A stretch of 6,849 nt of DNA from an uncultured Verrucomicrobiales bacterium. GTDB taxonomy: Bacteria; Verrucomicrobiota; Verrucomicrobiia; Verrucomicrobiales; DEV007. Made by a program: the position numbers and the translations under genes. Below, piece by piece: positions 1 to 6,221 of this stretch. Below the pieces are notes generated by a model, which saw nothing but the letters and a program-made list of their open reading frames with translations, had not been told where the DNA came from and made no database searches. The stretch covers positions 1 through 6,849 of the forward strand of contig CALCSP010000209.1 in assembly GCA_937893785.1 (NCBI GenBank), read 5' to 3'. Positions within the stretch are counted from its first letter, which is position 1. Every line of letters starts with the position of its first letter.

Positions 1-58
1 AGCCAAAGCCTGAGCCAAAGCCTGAGCCAAAGCCTGAGCCAAAGCCTGAGCCAAAGCC
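1..58 (+). repeat. 12-bp perfect tandem repeat coding for PKPE units
   Basis: The unit AGCCAAAGCCTG is present four times without a mismatch at 1-48, and a fifth copy matches for ten bases (49-58) before changing. In the reading frame each unit encodes Pro-Lys-Pro-Glu. The array continues beyond the left edge, so its true copy number is unknown. The lack of any synonymous change between copies suggests recent expansion by slippage rather than old, selected codons. Confidence 0.95.
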
Positions 59-551
59 GAAGGTCAAGCCAACTCCCAAACCAAAACCCAAGACCGTAAA
101 GCCTGCTCCCAGAAAGGTCGTAAAAACTCGCACTGTCTCACGCAGGGCACCACAAAAGACCATCCCGCTCAAGCCTTCGATTAGCAAAGCCTCCACTGCA
201 AAAAAAACCATTGGCACCTCTTCCGGAAAAGCCAGTAATCCAGTCCATTCGCAAGCGGATTTCGGTCGCTACAATGCCATGATTCAGCAAGCTTTCCACG
301 GCCAATGGCAACAGCCCCGTAACATCAGTTCCAGCACCCTCCTAGCACGCACCAGGATCACCGTCGCTCCAGACGGCCGGATTCTCAGTGCGCGTATTGT
401 CGATCCGTCACCCATGCCGGAAATGAACACCTCAGTAGAAAAAGCCCTTAATTCCGTGAAAAGGTTACGTCCGCTTCCAAAGGGTATTGCCAAGGGCAAC
501 TATACTGTCCTGATCCGTTTCGAACTCAAACCCACCGCTTATGACCTCTAA
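3..551 (+). CDS. TolA/TonB-like energy transducer, 5' end missing
   Basis: The open frame enters from the left edge in frame 3 and ends in TAA at 549-551, so 182 C-terminal residues are visible. Residues 1-16 are four PKPE units, followed by a Pro/Lys-rich stretch to about residue 40 and a Lys/Arg/Ser/Thr-rich linker to about residue 85. From Y90 (YNAMIQQAFHGQWQQP) to the end lies a compact domain with the pattern of TolA/TonB C-terminal domains (TonB_2 type): a QxxWxxP helix, a beta strand, APDGRILSARIVDPS, a helix and a final strand. Family knowledge: an N-terminal inner-membrane anchor, off the window, is driven by ExbB/ExbD- or TolQ/TolR-type motors, the linker spans the periplasm, and the C-terminal domain contacts envelope partners. 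The tolB-like gene directly behind favours TolA over a siderophore TonB, but the visible sequence cannot settle this. A start at the internal ATG (279) would cut off the linker and is unlikely. Confidence 0.82.
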   Translation, partial: PKPEPKPEPKPEPKPEPKPKVKPTPKPKPKTVKPAPRKVVKTRTVSRRAPQKTIPLKPSISKASTAKKTIGTSSGKASNPVHSQADFGRYNAMIQQAFHGQWQQPRNISSSTLLARTRITVAPDGRILSARIVDPSPMPEMNTSVEKALNSVKRLRPLPKGIAKGNYTVLIRFELKPTAYDL

Positions 552-1446
552 ATCCAGATTTTTCACCGCTAGACTGCTCATTATCGGTCTTGCGACCGGA
601 CTCATTGCCAACCTGAGCGCAAAGGGAGAAATCAAGGAACTGGTGATCAAGGGCGGTGGTCAACGTGTAAAACTCAGTGGCAAGATCACCTTTGTGGCCA
701 CTCATTCCGGCCACAAGGAAATCTACATCTGCAATGCTGACGGCTCCAAGGTTCACCGTATCACCGGTGACTCCGGCATCAATGTTTCCCCCGCCCTCTC
801 TCCTGACAGCAGCAACATCATCCATACCGGATACCGCAGCGGATTTGCAGACATCTACAAGCTCAACCTCAAGTCAGGCAATAGGCAAAGGATCATCAAG
901 GCACCCGGCACAAATAGTGGTGCCGTTTTCTCTCCAGATGGAAACCAAATCGCACTGACCATGAGCTTTGTGGGCAATCCGGAAATTTTTGTTGCAGATG
1001 TCGGCAGTACAAAGGCAAAACGAATCACAAAAACAAGTGGTGTAGAGACATCACCAACTTGGTCTGCTGACGGCAAGTTCATTGCCTACTCATCAGACTC
1101 AGGCGGGCGCCCTCTGATTTACATTACTCCTGCCTCCGGTGGTCCCCCGCAGAAACTCTCTGTAGGCTACACCCACTGCACTGAACCGAGCTGGTCGCCA
1201 GACGGCACAAAGATGGCATTTAATGTCCGTAAGGATGGGACCTACTGGATAGCGGTATACAACTTTAGTGACCGAAGCACAAAGCTTATCGGACGAGGTG
1301 AAGATCCATCATGGGGACCGGACAGCACTCACTTGGTATTTAGCAACGGTAAAGATTTGCTGATCAACGATACCGCAGGAGGAGCTACCACGCCCATTGT
1401 CAGCGGATTGGGGCGAATCAGCCAGCCCAACTGGTCCCGACGTTAA
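541..1446 (+). CDS. tolB: TolB-like periplasmic beta-propeller protein
   Basis: The 301-residue product begins with a signal peptide (basic MTSKSRFFTAR, hydrophobic LLIIGLATGLIANL, cleavage near S27-A28). Repeated blades follow. The first is GKITFVATHSG...IYICNADGS (47-70). Then come SPALSPDSS (83-91), GAVFSPDGN (127-135), SPTWSADGK (171-179), EPSWSPDGT (215-223) and DPSWGPDST (255-263), and the last strand QPNWSRR is at the C terminus. This fits a six-bladed propeller closed by pairing the C-terminal strand with the first blade. TolB in E. coli (about 430 residues) binds Pal and TolA and helps keep the outer membrane attached during constriction. Here only some 20 residues separate the signal peptide from the propeller, so the usual N-terminal domain is missing. 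The ATG lies inside the end of the upstream TolA-like gene (11-nt overlap) with no Shine-Dalgarno sequence, suggesting translational coupling. Another periplasmic propeller role is possible. Confidence 0.8.
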   Translation: MTSKSRFFTARLLIIGLATGLIANLSAKGEIKELVIKGGGQRVKLSGKITFVATHSGHKEIYICNADGSKVHRITGDSGINVSPALSPDSSNIIHTGYRSGFADIYKLNLKSGNRQRIIKAPGTNSGAVFSPDGNQIALTMSFVGNPEIFVADVGSTKAKRITKTSGVETSPTWSADGKFIAYSSDSGGRPLIYITPASGGPPQKLSVGYTHCTEPSWSPDGTKMAFNVRKDGTYWIAVYNFSDRSTKLIGRGEDPSWGPDSTHLVFSNGKDLLINDTAGGATTPIVSGLGRISQPNWSRR

Positions 1447-1457
1447 TTCTCAGCTCG

Positions 1458-1482
1458 AAAACCCGTTAGAGAAACGGGTTTT
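1458..1482. terminator. Bidirectional hairpin terminator between convergent genes
   Basis: AAAACCCGTT (1458-1467) and AACGGGTTTT (1473-1482) form a perfect 10-bp stem around the 5-nt loop AGAGA. Read either way, the stem ends in a run of four T and has a GC core, as in intrinsic terminators. It starts 11 bp after the tolB-like stop. It also contains the last codons and the TAA (complement of 1466-1468) of the opposing hydrolase gene, so one element probably ends both transcripts. Confidence 0.85.
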
Positions 1483-2104
1483 CCCTGCGCTCCCTACCAA
1501 TGGTCGTGGGTGGACCATGACCGGGCAGCACCGCAGTTGAATCATTAAGAGAAAACAATTTTTCACGGATCCCATCCAAGAGCAGCCCAGTGTCGCCCCC
1601 GGGAAAATCAGTTCGCCCGACACCCGACTCAAAGAGGACATCACCACCAAAAACAAGGTCCCACCCTTCCAGTGCAATACAAATGCTGTCAGGGGAATGA
1701 CCCGGAATGTGCATAAGGCTGGCTGAAGAACCAAGAACATCAAGGCTCTGGCCTATTTCCCCTTCAAGGGTTCGATCTACATTATATGAAGCAATTTCAA
1801 AACCTGTGCCCTCGAGCCCTTGGAAAAAATCCTCGAGTGTCAATCCACGCTCATAAGCCGCGAAAGCCCAGATGGGGCAGCCAAACCGCTCCACCATCCC
1901 GGCTGCACCCATGACATGATCAAAATGCTGATGAGTGAGTATAAGCAACTGTGGGTCAACATCTTCGCTTTCAGACCATTCCGCCATTCCCAGCGGAGCG
2001 TCCACGGCGACCCAGCCTCCTGGAGCCCTGAAAACATAACCGTTCGTGGCCAGAGGACCTCCCTCGTAGCAGCGTAAATCAGGCTTTTCATCTTCTTCAG
2101 ACAT
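1466..2104 (-). CDS. MBL-fold metallohydrolase (glyoxalase II-like, YcbL type)
   Basis: This 212-residue protein belongs to the metallo-beta-lactamase superfamily. It carries the metal signature H58-Q-H60-F-D62-H63 (THQHFDH), H136 in HIPGHSPDS, D155 in FGGDVLF followed by SGVGRTDFPGG, and H196 in LPGHGPPTTIG. All seven expected ligand positions of the glyoxalase II branch are therefore filled, which predicts a binuclear Zn/Fe site. Length and the ending ERRENPFL match small single-domain YcbL-like hydrolases, which cleave thioesters such as S-lactoylglutathione or related substrates. The real substrate cannot be read from sequence. No signal peptide is seen, so it should be cytoplasmic. I chose the ATG at 2102-2104 because family homology begins just after it; the frame stays open to 2281 but that extension is unlike the family and would overlap the protease gene. 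No clear Shine-Dalgarno sequence precedes the start. It is convergent with the tolB-like gene and divergent from the protease. Confidence 0.88.
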   Translation of the reverse strand: MSEEDEKPDLRCYEGGPLATNGYVFRAPGGWVAVDAPLGMAEWSESEDVDPQLLILTHQHFDHVMGAAGMVERFGCPIWAFAAYERGLTLEDFFQGLEGTGFEIASYNVDRTLEGEIGQSLDVLGSSASLMHIPGHSPDSICIALEGWDLVFGGDVLFESGVGRTDFPGGDTGLLLDGIREKLFSLNDSTAVLPGHGPPTTIGRERRENPFL

Positions 2105-2128
2105 GGCAAGGATCTTAAGTAAAATAAT

Positions 2129-2157
2129 TCGACACTCGCTGACGAATAGAGGACAAT
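2129..2157 (+). promoter_or_regulatory. Candidate sigma-70-type promoter for the protease gene
   Basis: TCGACA (2129-2134, 5 of 6 to TTGACA) is followed after 17 bp by GACAAT (2152-2157, 4 of 6 to TATAAT). Transcription would begin near 2164, giving a leader of about 50 nt before the ATG at 2216. It lies in the short divergent gap between the hydrolase and the protease, where a promoter is needed. The match is moderate and was found by eye. Confidence 0.3.
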
Positions 2158-2215
2158 CACAATCCAACAAAAAAATGTTTTCGCGCGCGGTCAAGCAGTG
2201 AACCACAACAGATCT

Positions 2216-4492
2216 ATGAATACAAACAGGAACATCATCGTTACCTTTCTCTCGACGGTTGCTCTGGCCATCACACTCCAAGCATCAGCTCCTGCTGCCC
2301 CGAACTACGGCACCATCGCCCAGTATGTTGCCAACATGGTGCAAAACAATCACTACTCGCGCACTGACTTTGAAGATGATGTCTCCGAGAAACTTCTCGA
2401 TACCTTCATCAACTTCCTTGATACCAGCAAACTCTACTTCACACAGAAGGACATCGATAATTTCGAGCGCAAGTACAAGACCTCACTGGACGACTACATC
2501 TTTGAGGGATCCATCAAGCCTGCCACCGACATCTACGCGCTGTATGTGCAAAGGGTACAGGACAGGGTAAAGAAAATCGAAAATCTCCTGAAGACTGAGG
2601 AATTCAAGTTCGACAGTGACCGCACCGTTGAGAAGCGCCGTAAGGACTCAGAATGGGCAGCCGACATGGCCGCTGCGGACGTCCTTTGGAAAAATGTCAT
2701 CGAGGGGCAGCTACTTGCCGAGGAGCTACGCCTTATCACACAGAAAGAAAGAGCCAAGGAAATCGGGAAAAAACTAGAAGACATCCTCGGCAGTGAGGGC
2801 AATGAAACACCAAAGGATAAGATCCTCAAGCGCTACACCCGCTTTATGCGCAGCCTTGATGAGAATGACGAGGAGGAAGTCTGTAATTTCTTATTATCAA
2901 CCCTCTCGCAAGTATATGACCCCCATTCCGATTACTTCAGCCAGTCAGAGCTTGAGAACTTCCGCGTGAACATGGGCAACAAGCTCGTCGGCATCGGTGC
3001 CCTGCTTAGCACAGAAGATAGCGGATCTGCCAAGATTCAGGGAATTGTCGTTGGTGGACCTGCAGACAAAGCCGGGGAATTACAGATCAATGACCGCATT
3101 GTCGGTGTCGGGCAAGGTGAAGACGGGGAAATCGTGGACATCATGTATATGAAACTCAACAAGATCGTTGACATGATTCGGGGTAAAAAGGGATCAGTCG
3201 TAGTGCTCAAGATTATTCCCGCTGATGCCGCTGATGATTCGCAAACACGCAAGATCTTCATCACACGTGACCAAGTGAACCTGAAGGATAAACTGGCCAA
3301 CGCAGAGCTGATTGAAGTGTCGGGCCCCGAGGGAAAGAAACAGCGCATCGGCTGGATCAACCTCTATTCCTTTTATGCAGACATGGAACGCGGCACAAGC
3401 AGTTGCAGTGCGGATGTAAAAAAGCTGCTCAACAGACTGATAGAGGAACAAATTGACGGACTGGTCGTGGATCTGCGCGGAAACGGCGGCGGTTCGCTAG
3501 AGGAGGCCATCCGAATGACGGGGCTCTTTATCCCCGCCGGACCGGTGGTACAGGCCAAAAACGCGAAAAACAAAATCACCGAACGCAATTCGCGCACACC
3601 CCAGGCAGTATATGGGGGCCCACTGGTCGTGTTGACCGACCGTAGCAGTGCCTCCGCTAGTGAAATCTTCGCGGCAGCCATGCAGGACTACCAACGTGCA
3701 GTCGTTATTGGAGATAAGTCGACTTTCGGTAAGGGAACTGTCCAAACGGTCATGCCCGTAGCACAGTATATGCCGGTTCTCTTCCCGCTGGAGACCAAGC
3801 AGCGGGCAGGTGCACTGAAGGTGACCATCCAGAAATTTTACCGCATTGCCGGTGGCTCCACCCAACTCAAAGGCGTTGTTCCCGACATCATCCTGCCCTC
3901 CTACCGTGATGAAATGGAAACCGGTGAAGAATCTCTTCCCAATGCCCTTGAACACGACGCAATCCGGAAAATGAAATACGACCTATTTGGCGATGTCCCG
4001 CCCATTGAGAAACTCCGTGAGATCTCTGCCAAGCGCATCGCCGAGTCAACGGAATTCCAGTATATTCAGGATGACAATAAGCGTTTCAAGGAAGCCAAGG
4101 AAAAAAACGAGATCTCCCTCAACCTGAAGAAAAGACTCGCGGAGAATCAAGAAGACAAAGAGAGGCGCAACAGCCGCAATGCAGATCGCAGGAAGCTGTT
4201 TGCAAAAATCAATGAGAGCGAAAAAGGGCGATATAAGGTTGCCAGGCTGACCTTGGATAATGTCACCGCCAAAGAACTTAAGTGGATGGAAAACTTCAAG
4301 GATGACGACGACAAATCCATGCGCAGAGCCAAGGACAAGGAGGAGGAACTGGCTGAGAAGATTCCCGACTACCCCCATTTTCTGGATCCATCCAAACGTG
4401 AAATGCTCAGCATTGCCGGTGACATGATTTCAATCTCCAAAGGCCTAAAAACGGCCGAGACCAAGTCAGGCCAAGGCGGGTCCGGATCATGA
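2216..4492 (+). CDS. prc: Carboxy-terminal processing protease (S41A, Prc/Tsp-like)
   Basis: Periplasmic serine protease related to E. coli Prc/Tsp, which trims or degrades envelope proteins from their C termini. Numbering here counts from the upstream GTG at 2198 (764 residues); the ATG at 2216 is residue 7 and is preferred because it gives a tidy signal peptide (MNTNRN, then IIVTFLSTVALAITL, cleavage after ASAPA). Neither start has a Shine-Dalgarno sequence. Domain order is a helical N-terminal region (about 36-245, with YDPHSDYFS at 240-248), a PDZ domain (about 260-345), the S41 core (about 380-570) and a Lys/Glu-rich C-terminal domain like that of Tsp proteins (about 585-750). In the core are VVDLRGNGGGS (423-433), DRSSASASEIFAAAMQDY with nucleophile S486 and D497, and STFGKGTVQ with general base K512. 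The Ser-Lys dyad is intact, with one extra residue between D497 and K512 compared with E. coli as I recall it. It is longer than E. coli Prc (682 residues) and ends in a Gly/Ser tail. Confidence 0.93.
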   Translation: MNTNRNIIVTFLSTVALAITLQASAPAAPNYGTIAQYVANMVQNNHYSRTDFEDDVSEKLLDTFINFLDTSKLYFTQKDIDNFERKYKTSLDDYIFEGSIKPATDIYALYVQRVQDRVKKIENLLKTEEFKFDSDRTVEKRRKDSEWAADMAAADVLWKNVIEGQLLAEELRLITQKERAKEIGKKLEDILGSEGNETPKDKILKRYTRFMRSLDENDEEEVCNFLLSTLSQVYDPHSDYFSQSELENFRVNMGNKLVGIGALLSTEDSGSAKIQGIVVGGPADKAGELQINDRIVGVGQGEDGEIVDIMYMKLNKIVDMIRGKKGSVVVLKIIPADAADDSQTRKIFITRDQVNLKDKLANAELIEVSGPEGKKQRIGWINLYSFYADMERGTSSCSADVKKLLNRLIEEQIDGLVVDLRGNGGGSLEEAIRMTGLFIPAGPVVQAKNAKNKITERNSRTPQAVYGGPLVVLTDRSSASASEIFAAAMQDYQRAVVIGDKSTFGKGTVQTVMPVAQYMPVLFPLETKQRAGALKVTIQKFYRIAGGSTQLKGVVPDIILPSYRDEMETGEESLPNALEHDAIRKMKYDLFGDVPPIEKLREISAKRIAESTEFQYIQDDNKRFKEAKEKNEISLNLKKRLAENQEDKERRNSRNADRRKLFAKINESEKGRYKVARLTLDNVTAKELKWMENFKDDDDKSMRRAKDKEEELAEKIPDYPHFLDPSKREMLSIAGDMISISKGLKTAETKSGQGGSGS

Positions 4493-4561
4493 GAGCGGTC
4501 GGTAACGGGGATGTAAAGGCACTGCCCGCCCCCTCTGCAACCCTGCTTAACTGCCTTTCCC

Positions 4562-5191
4562 ATGCCACCTGATGTCCGAGTCATAGAGCATCCACTGATC
4601 GGAGCCCTGCTCACGGAGATTCGTTCCACGGATACTGGTTGCGAAAAGTTCCGCAAGAACCTGCATAATATCTCAAGGCTAATGGCCTATGAGATCACGC
4701 GTGAGCTACCCTCCCGGAACATCACAGTTACCACCCCGCTGACAACAACCCACGGCATTGCACTGCAGCGCTCCGTGATCATGATCCCGATCTTGCGCGC
4801 CGGAACCGGCATGCTCAACGGCATACTCGATATCATTCCAGATGCCAAGGTTGGCCATATCGGCATGGCTCGCGATGAGAAAACCTGTCTGCCGACCACC
4901 TACTACTGCAAGATGCCCCAGAGTATCAATGACTCGGACATCCTGCTCATTGATCCCATGCTGGCGACAGGACACAGTGCCGCCGCCGCCGCTACCCTCG
5001 TCAAGGAGCAAGGAGGTATTAACATCCGCTTTATCTGCTTAGTCGCCTGCCCCGAAGGCATCAAATACTTCTGCGAGAAACATCCTGATATCCCGGTTTA
5101 CACAGCTGCTATCGATGAGGGACTCGATGAAAATTCCTACATTGTCCCCGGGTTGGGAGACGCCGGCGATAGATATTTTGACACTGAGTAA
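4562..5191 (+). CDS. upp: Uracil phosphoribosyltransferase
   Basis: Cytoplasmic pyrimidine-salvage enzyme that converts uracil and PRPP to UMP and pyrophosphate. At 209 residues it has the standard family length. The PRPP-binding loop is DPMLATGHS (131-139) and the uracil-binding C terminus is YIVPGLGDAGDRYFDT (193-208), with ILRAGTGM (77-84), ARDEKT (103-108) and the DEGLDENSYI stretch before it. Small departures from the commonest versions are His instead of Gly/Asn in the PRPP loop (ATGHS), Thr in ILRAGTGM and a DTE ending; none removes a recognised catalytic acid. The ATG at 4562 places the N terminus where the family begins. It follows the protease gene by 69 bp, with no hairpin terminator that I can see, and has no Shine-Dalgarno sequence, so co-transcription with the protease is possible but not shown. 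Confidence 0.95.
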   Translation: MPPDVRVIEHPLIGALLTEIRSTDTGCEKFRKNLHNISRLMAYEITRELPSRNITVTTPLTTTHGIALQRSVIMIPILRAGTGMLNGILDIIPDAKVGHIGMARDEKTCLPTTYYCKMPQSINDSDILLIDPMLATGHSAAAAATLVKEQGGINIRFICLVACPEGIKYFCEKHPDIPVYTAAIDEGLDENSYIVPGLGDAGDRYFDTE

Positions 5192-5203
5192 ATTGGCGCA
5201 TCC

Positions 5204-5226
5204 CACTGAACAGTGAACTCACTGTG
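5204..5226 (+). repeat. Nested inverted repeats in the upp-yggS gap
   Basis: CACTG (5204-5208) faces CAGTG (5211-5215), and CAGTGA (5211-5216) faces TCACTG (5219-5224), so the middle arm could pair with either neighbour. A further CACTGA lies at 5182-5187 next to the upp stop codon. As RNA only the second pairing gives a workable hairpin (5-bp stem, AACT loop), ending about 10 nt before the yggS ATG. It may be a weak translational or operator element, or chance. Confidence 0.35.
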
Positions 5227-5234
5227 TAAATACC

Positions 5235-5936
5235 ATGTCGAATATTGCCCAGCTCTATGAATCGGTGAAGGATCGGGTAGCCGCTGCCGCTCAGAAATCG
5301 GGACGAGATGCTCAAGACATTGAGCTCATCGCTGTGAGTAAAACGTGGCCGGCGCAAACAGTTGCAGAACTTATCGAGTGCGGCCATGACCTCTTCGGAG
5401 AAAATCGCGTGCAGGAAGTCGTGACGAAGGTTCCGGCATTGCCTGCCCGGCTGCGCTGGCACTTTATTGGTCACCTGCAACAGAACAAGGTGCGTAAGGT
5501 CCTACCTCTGGTGGAGACAATACACAGCGTTGATTCCAGTGAAATTGCCAGAAGAATTGACTTTATTGCCGCCGATCTAGGCCTCTTCCCAAAGGTCTAT
5601 CTGCAGGTCAATACTGCAGGGGAAGCTGGAAAGTTCGGCTTCCCGGTTGATACAATCAGGGCGGAGTTTGACAGCCTACTTCAACTGGAACGCATTGAGA
5701 TCATCGGACTGATGCTTATCCCGCCACTGACTACTGAACCCTCACTGACCCGCAGGGAATTTGTCGCCCTGCGAGAGTTGCGCGATGAACTCGCCGACCA
5801 CTCCGGATTGCCCCTGCAGGGCCTGTCCATGGGCATGAGTAACGACTATGAAATGGCCATTGAGGAAGGTGCAACAGCTGTGCGGGTCGGCTCATCCATC
5901 TTTGGCGATCGCAAGGCATGGAAGTCGAAGGAATAG
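5235..5936 (+). CDS. yggS: PLP homeostasis protein, YggS/PROSC (PLPBP) family
   Basis: Small cytoplasmic pyridoxal-5'-phosphate-binding protein with the fold-type III alanine racemase-like barrel and no known enzymatic activity. The family keeps free PLP in balance and affects amino-acid and vitamin B6 metabolism. The 233-residue product shows the PLP lysine K36 in IAVSKTWP, at the same position as E. coli YggS, then FGENRVQE (54-61), HFIGHLQQNKVRK (76-88), IHSVDSSEIA (96-105), LQVNTAGEAGKFGF (123-136), GLMLIPP (158-164), and the phosphate-binding end LSMGMSNDYEMAI (197-209) with AVRVGSSIFGDR (215-226). Length and motifs are complete. It lies 43 bp behind upp on the same strand. The ATG at 5235 gives the normal N terminus, and no Shine-Dalgarno sequence precedes it. 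In many genomes yggS sits beside proC or cell-division genes; here the neighbour is upp, so context adds nothing to its role. Confidence 0.94.
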   Translation: MSNIAQLYESVKDRVAAAAQKSGRDAQDIELIAVSKTWPAQTVAELIECGHDLFGENRVQEVVTKVPALPARLRWHFIGHLQQNKVRKVLPLVETIHSVDSSEIARRIDFIAADLGLFPKVYLQVNTAGEAGKFGFPVDTIRAEFDSLLQLERIEIIGLMLIPPLTTEPSLTRREFVALRELRDELADHSGLPLQGLSMGMSNDYEMAIEEGATAVRVGSSIFGDRKAWKSKE

Positions 5937-6017
5937 CCACCGATGCCAAGGGCACTGCCCAAACAAGTAAATCACCCTTGTAGGCTTCAACGGGGGGAAC
6001 ACCACTATCAACCCGTC

Positions 6018-6034
6018 AGTCAATAGTCTTGACT
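6018..6034. promoter_or_regulatory. 17-bp palindrome AGTCAA-N5-TTGACT
   Basis: AGTCAA (6018-6023) and TTGACT (6029-6034) are perfect inverted arms around TAGTC. The symmetry and 5-bp gap suit a dimeric regulator's operator. It lies about 80 bp after yggS and 210 bp before the GTPase gene, so its target is unclear. No T-run follows, which argues against an intrinsic terminator. Confidence 0.35.
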
Positions 6035-6114
6035 CTTGTGCGATATAGATTGGTGAAATCAGGGTGGTGCTTAGTAAATCGAATAATCACGACGAATGGT
6101 TCACGTGGACTATT

Positions 6115-6142
6115 TTGACCCGCTCATGCTCTAGCCGGTCAA
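6115..6142. repeat. Imperfect inverted repeat, 9 of 10 bp paired
   Basis: TTGACC (6115-6120) pairs with GGTCAA (6137-6142). After a single C/C mismatch, GCT (6122-6124) pairs with AGC (6133-6135), leaving the 8-nt loop CATGCTCT. The outer arms share the TTGAC/GTCAA core with the palindrome at 6018-6034. It could be an RNA hairpin in a long leader of the GTPase transcript or a spaced operator. No T-run follows on either strand. Confidence 0.4.
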
Positions 6143-6193
6143 CCGCTTCATGATTTGTATTACTATTACGCAGGTTAAGGCGAAGTCTTTTGT

Positions 6194-6221
6194 TGCAAGT
6201 TATTTGCATTTGATGAGATGC
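6194..6221 (+). promoter_or_regulatory. Candidate metal-responsive operator before the ZigA-like gene
   Basis: TGCAA (6194-6198) and TTGCA (6204-6208) form perfect arms around GTTAT; the inner T/A pair also matches, giving a 15-bp palindrome in the size range of Fur/Zur-family boxes. It overlaps a second, weaker dyad, GCAT...ATGC at 6206-6221. A poor promoter match (TTGCAT 6204-6209, 16 bp, TATTAG 6226-6231) would place the operator over the -35 element. ZigA/YciC genes are commonly repressed by zinc-bound Zur, so this location fits, but I do not recognise a published Zur consensus in it. Confidence 0.4.

Noticed and set aside
1..58. Tandem repeat as a CRISPR-like array
   Set aside because: The 12-bp units abut with no spacers and are in frame as Pro-Lys-Pro-Glu within a coding sequence.
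2182..2189. CGCGCGCG run before the protease start
   Set aside because: Too short and isolated to support a Z-DNA, repeat or operator call.
2105..2281. In-frame upstream extension of the hydrolase to a start at 2281
   Set aside because: The added 59 residues are unlike the family, would overlap the protease start by more than 60 bp, and MBL homology begins just after the ATG at 2104.
3497..3955. 152-codon open frame on the minus strand
   Set aside because: It lies wholly inside the protease catalytic core on the opposite strand; its product shows no recognisable domain and is a frame shadow.
4301..4316. DDDDK (enterokinase-like site) in the protease C-terminal domain
   Set aside because: It sits in a generally Lys/Asp/Glu-rich segment and enterokinase is a vertebrate enzyme; chance composition.
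4493..4561. Possible terminator between the protease and upp
   Set aside because: No stem with a following T-run could be found; GGCACTGCCC here also occurs after yggS (5951-5960) but is too short to call a repeat family.
5109..5480. Minus-strand open frame across the upp-yggS junction
   Set aside because: It is antisense to two well-supported genes and has no recognisable motif.
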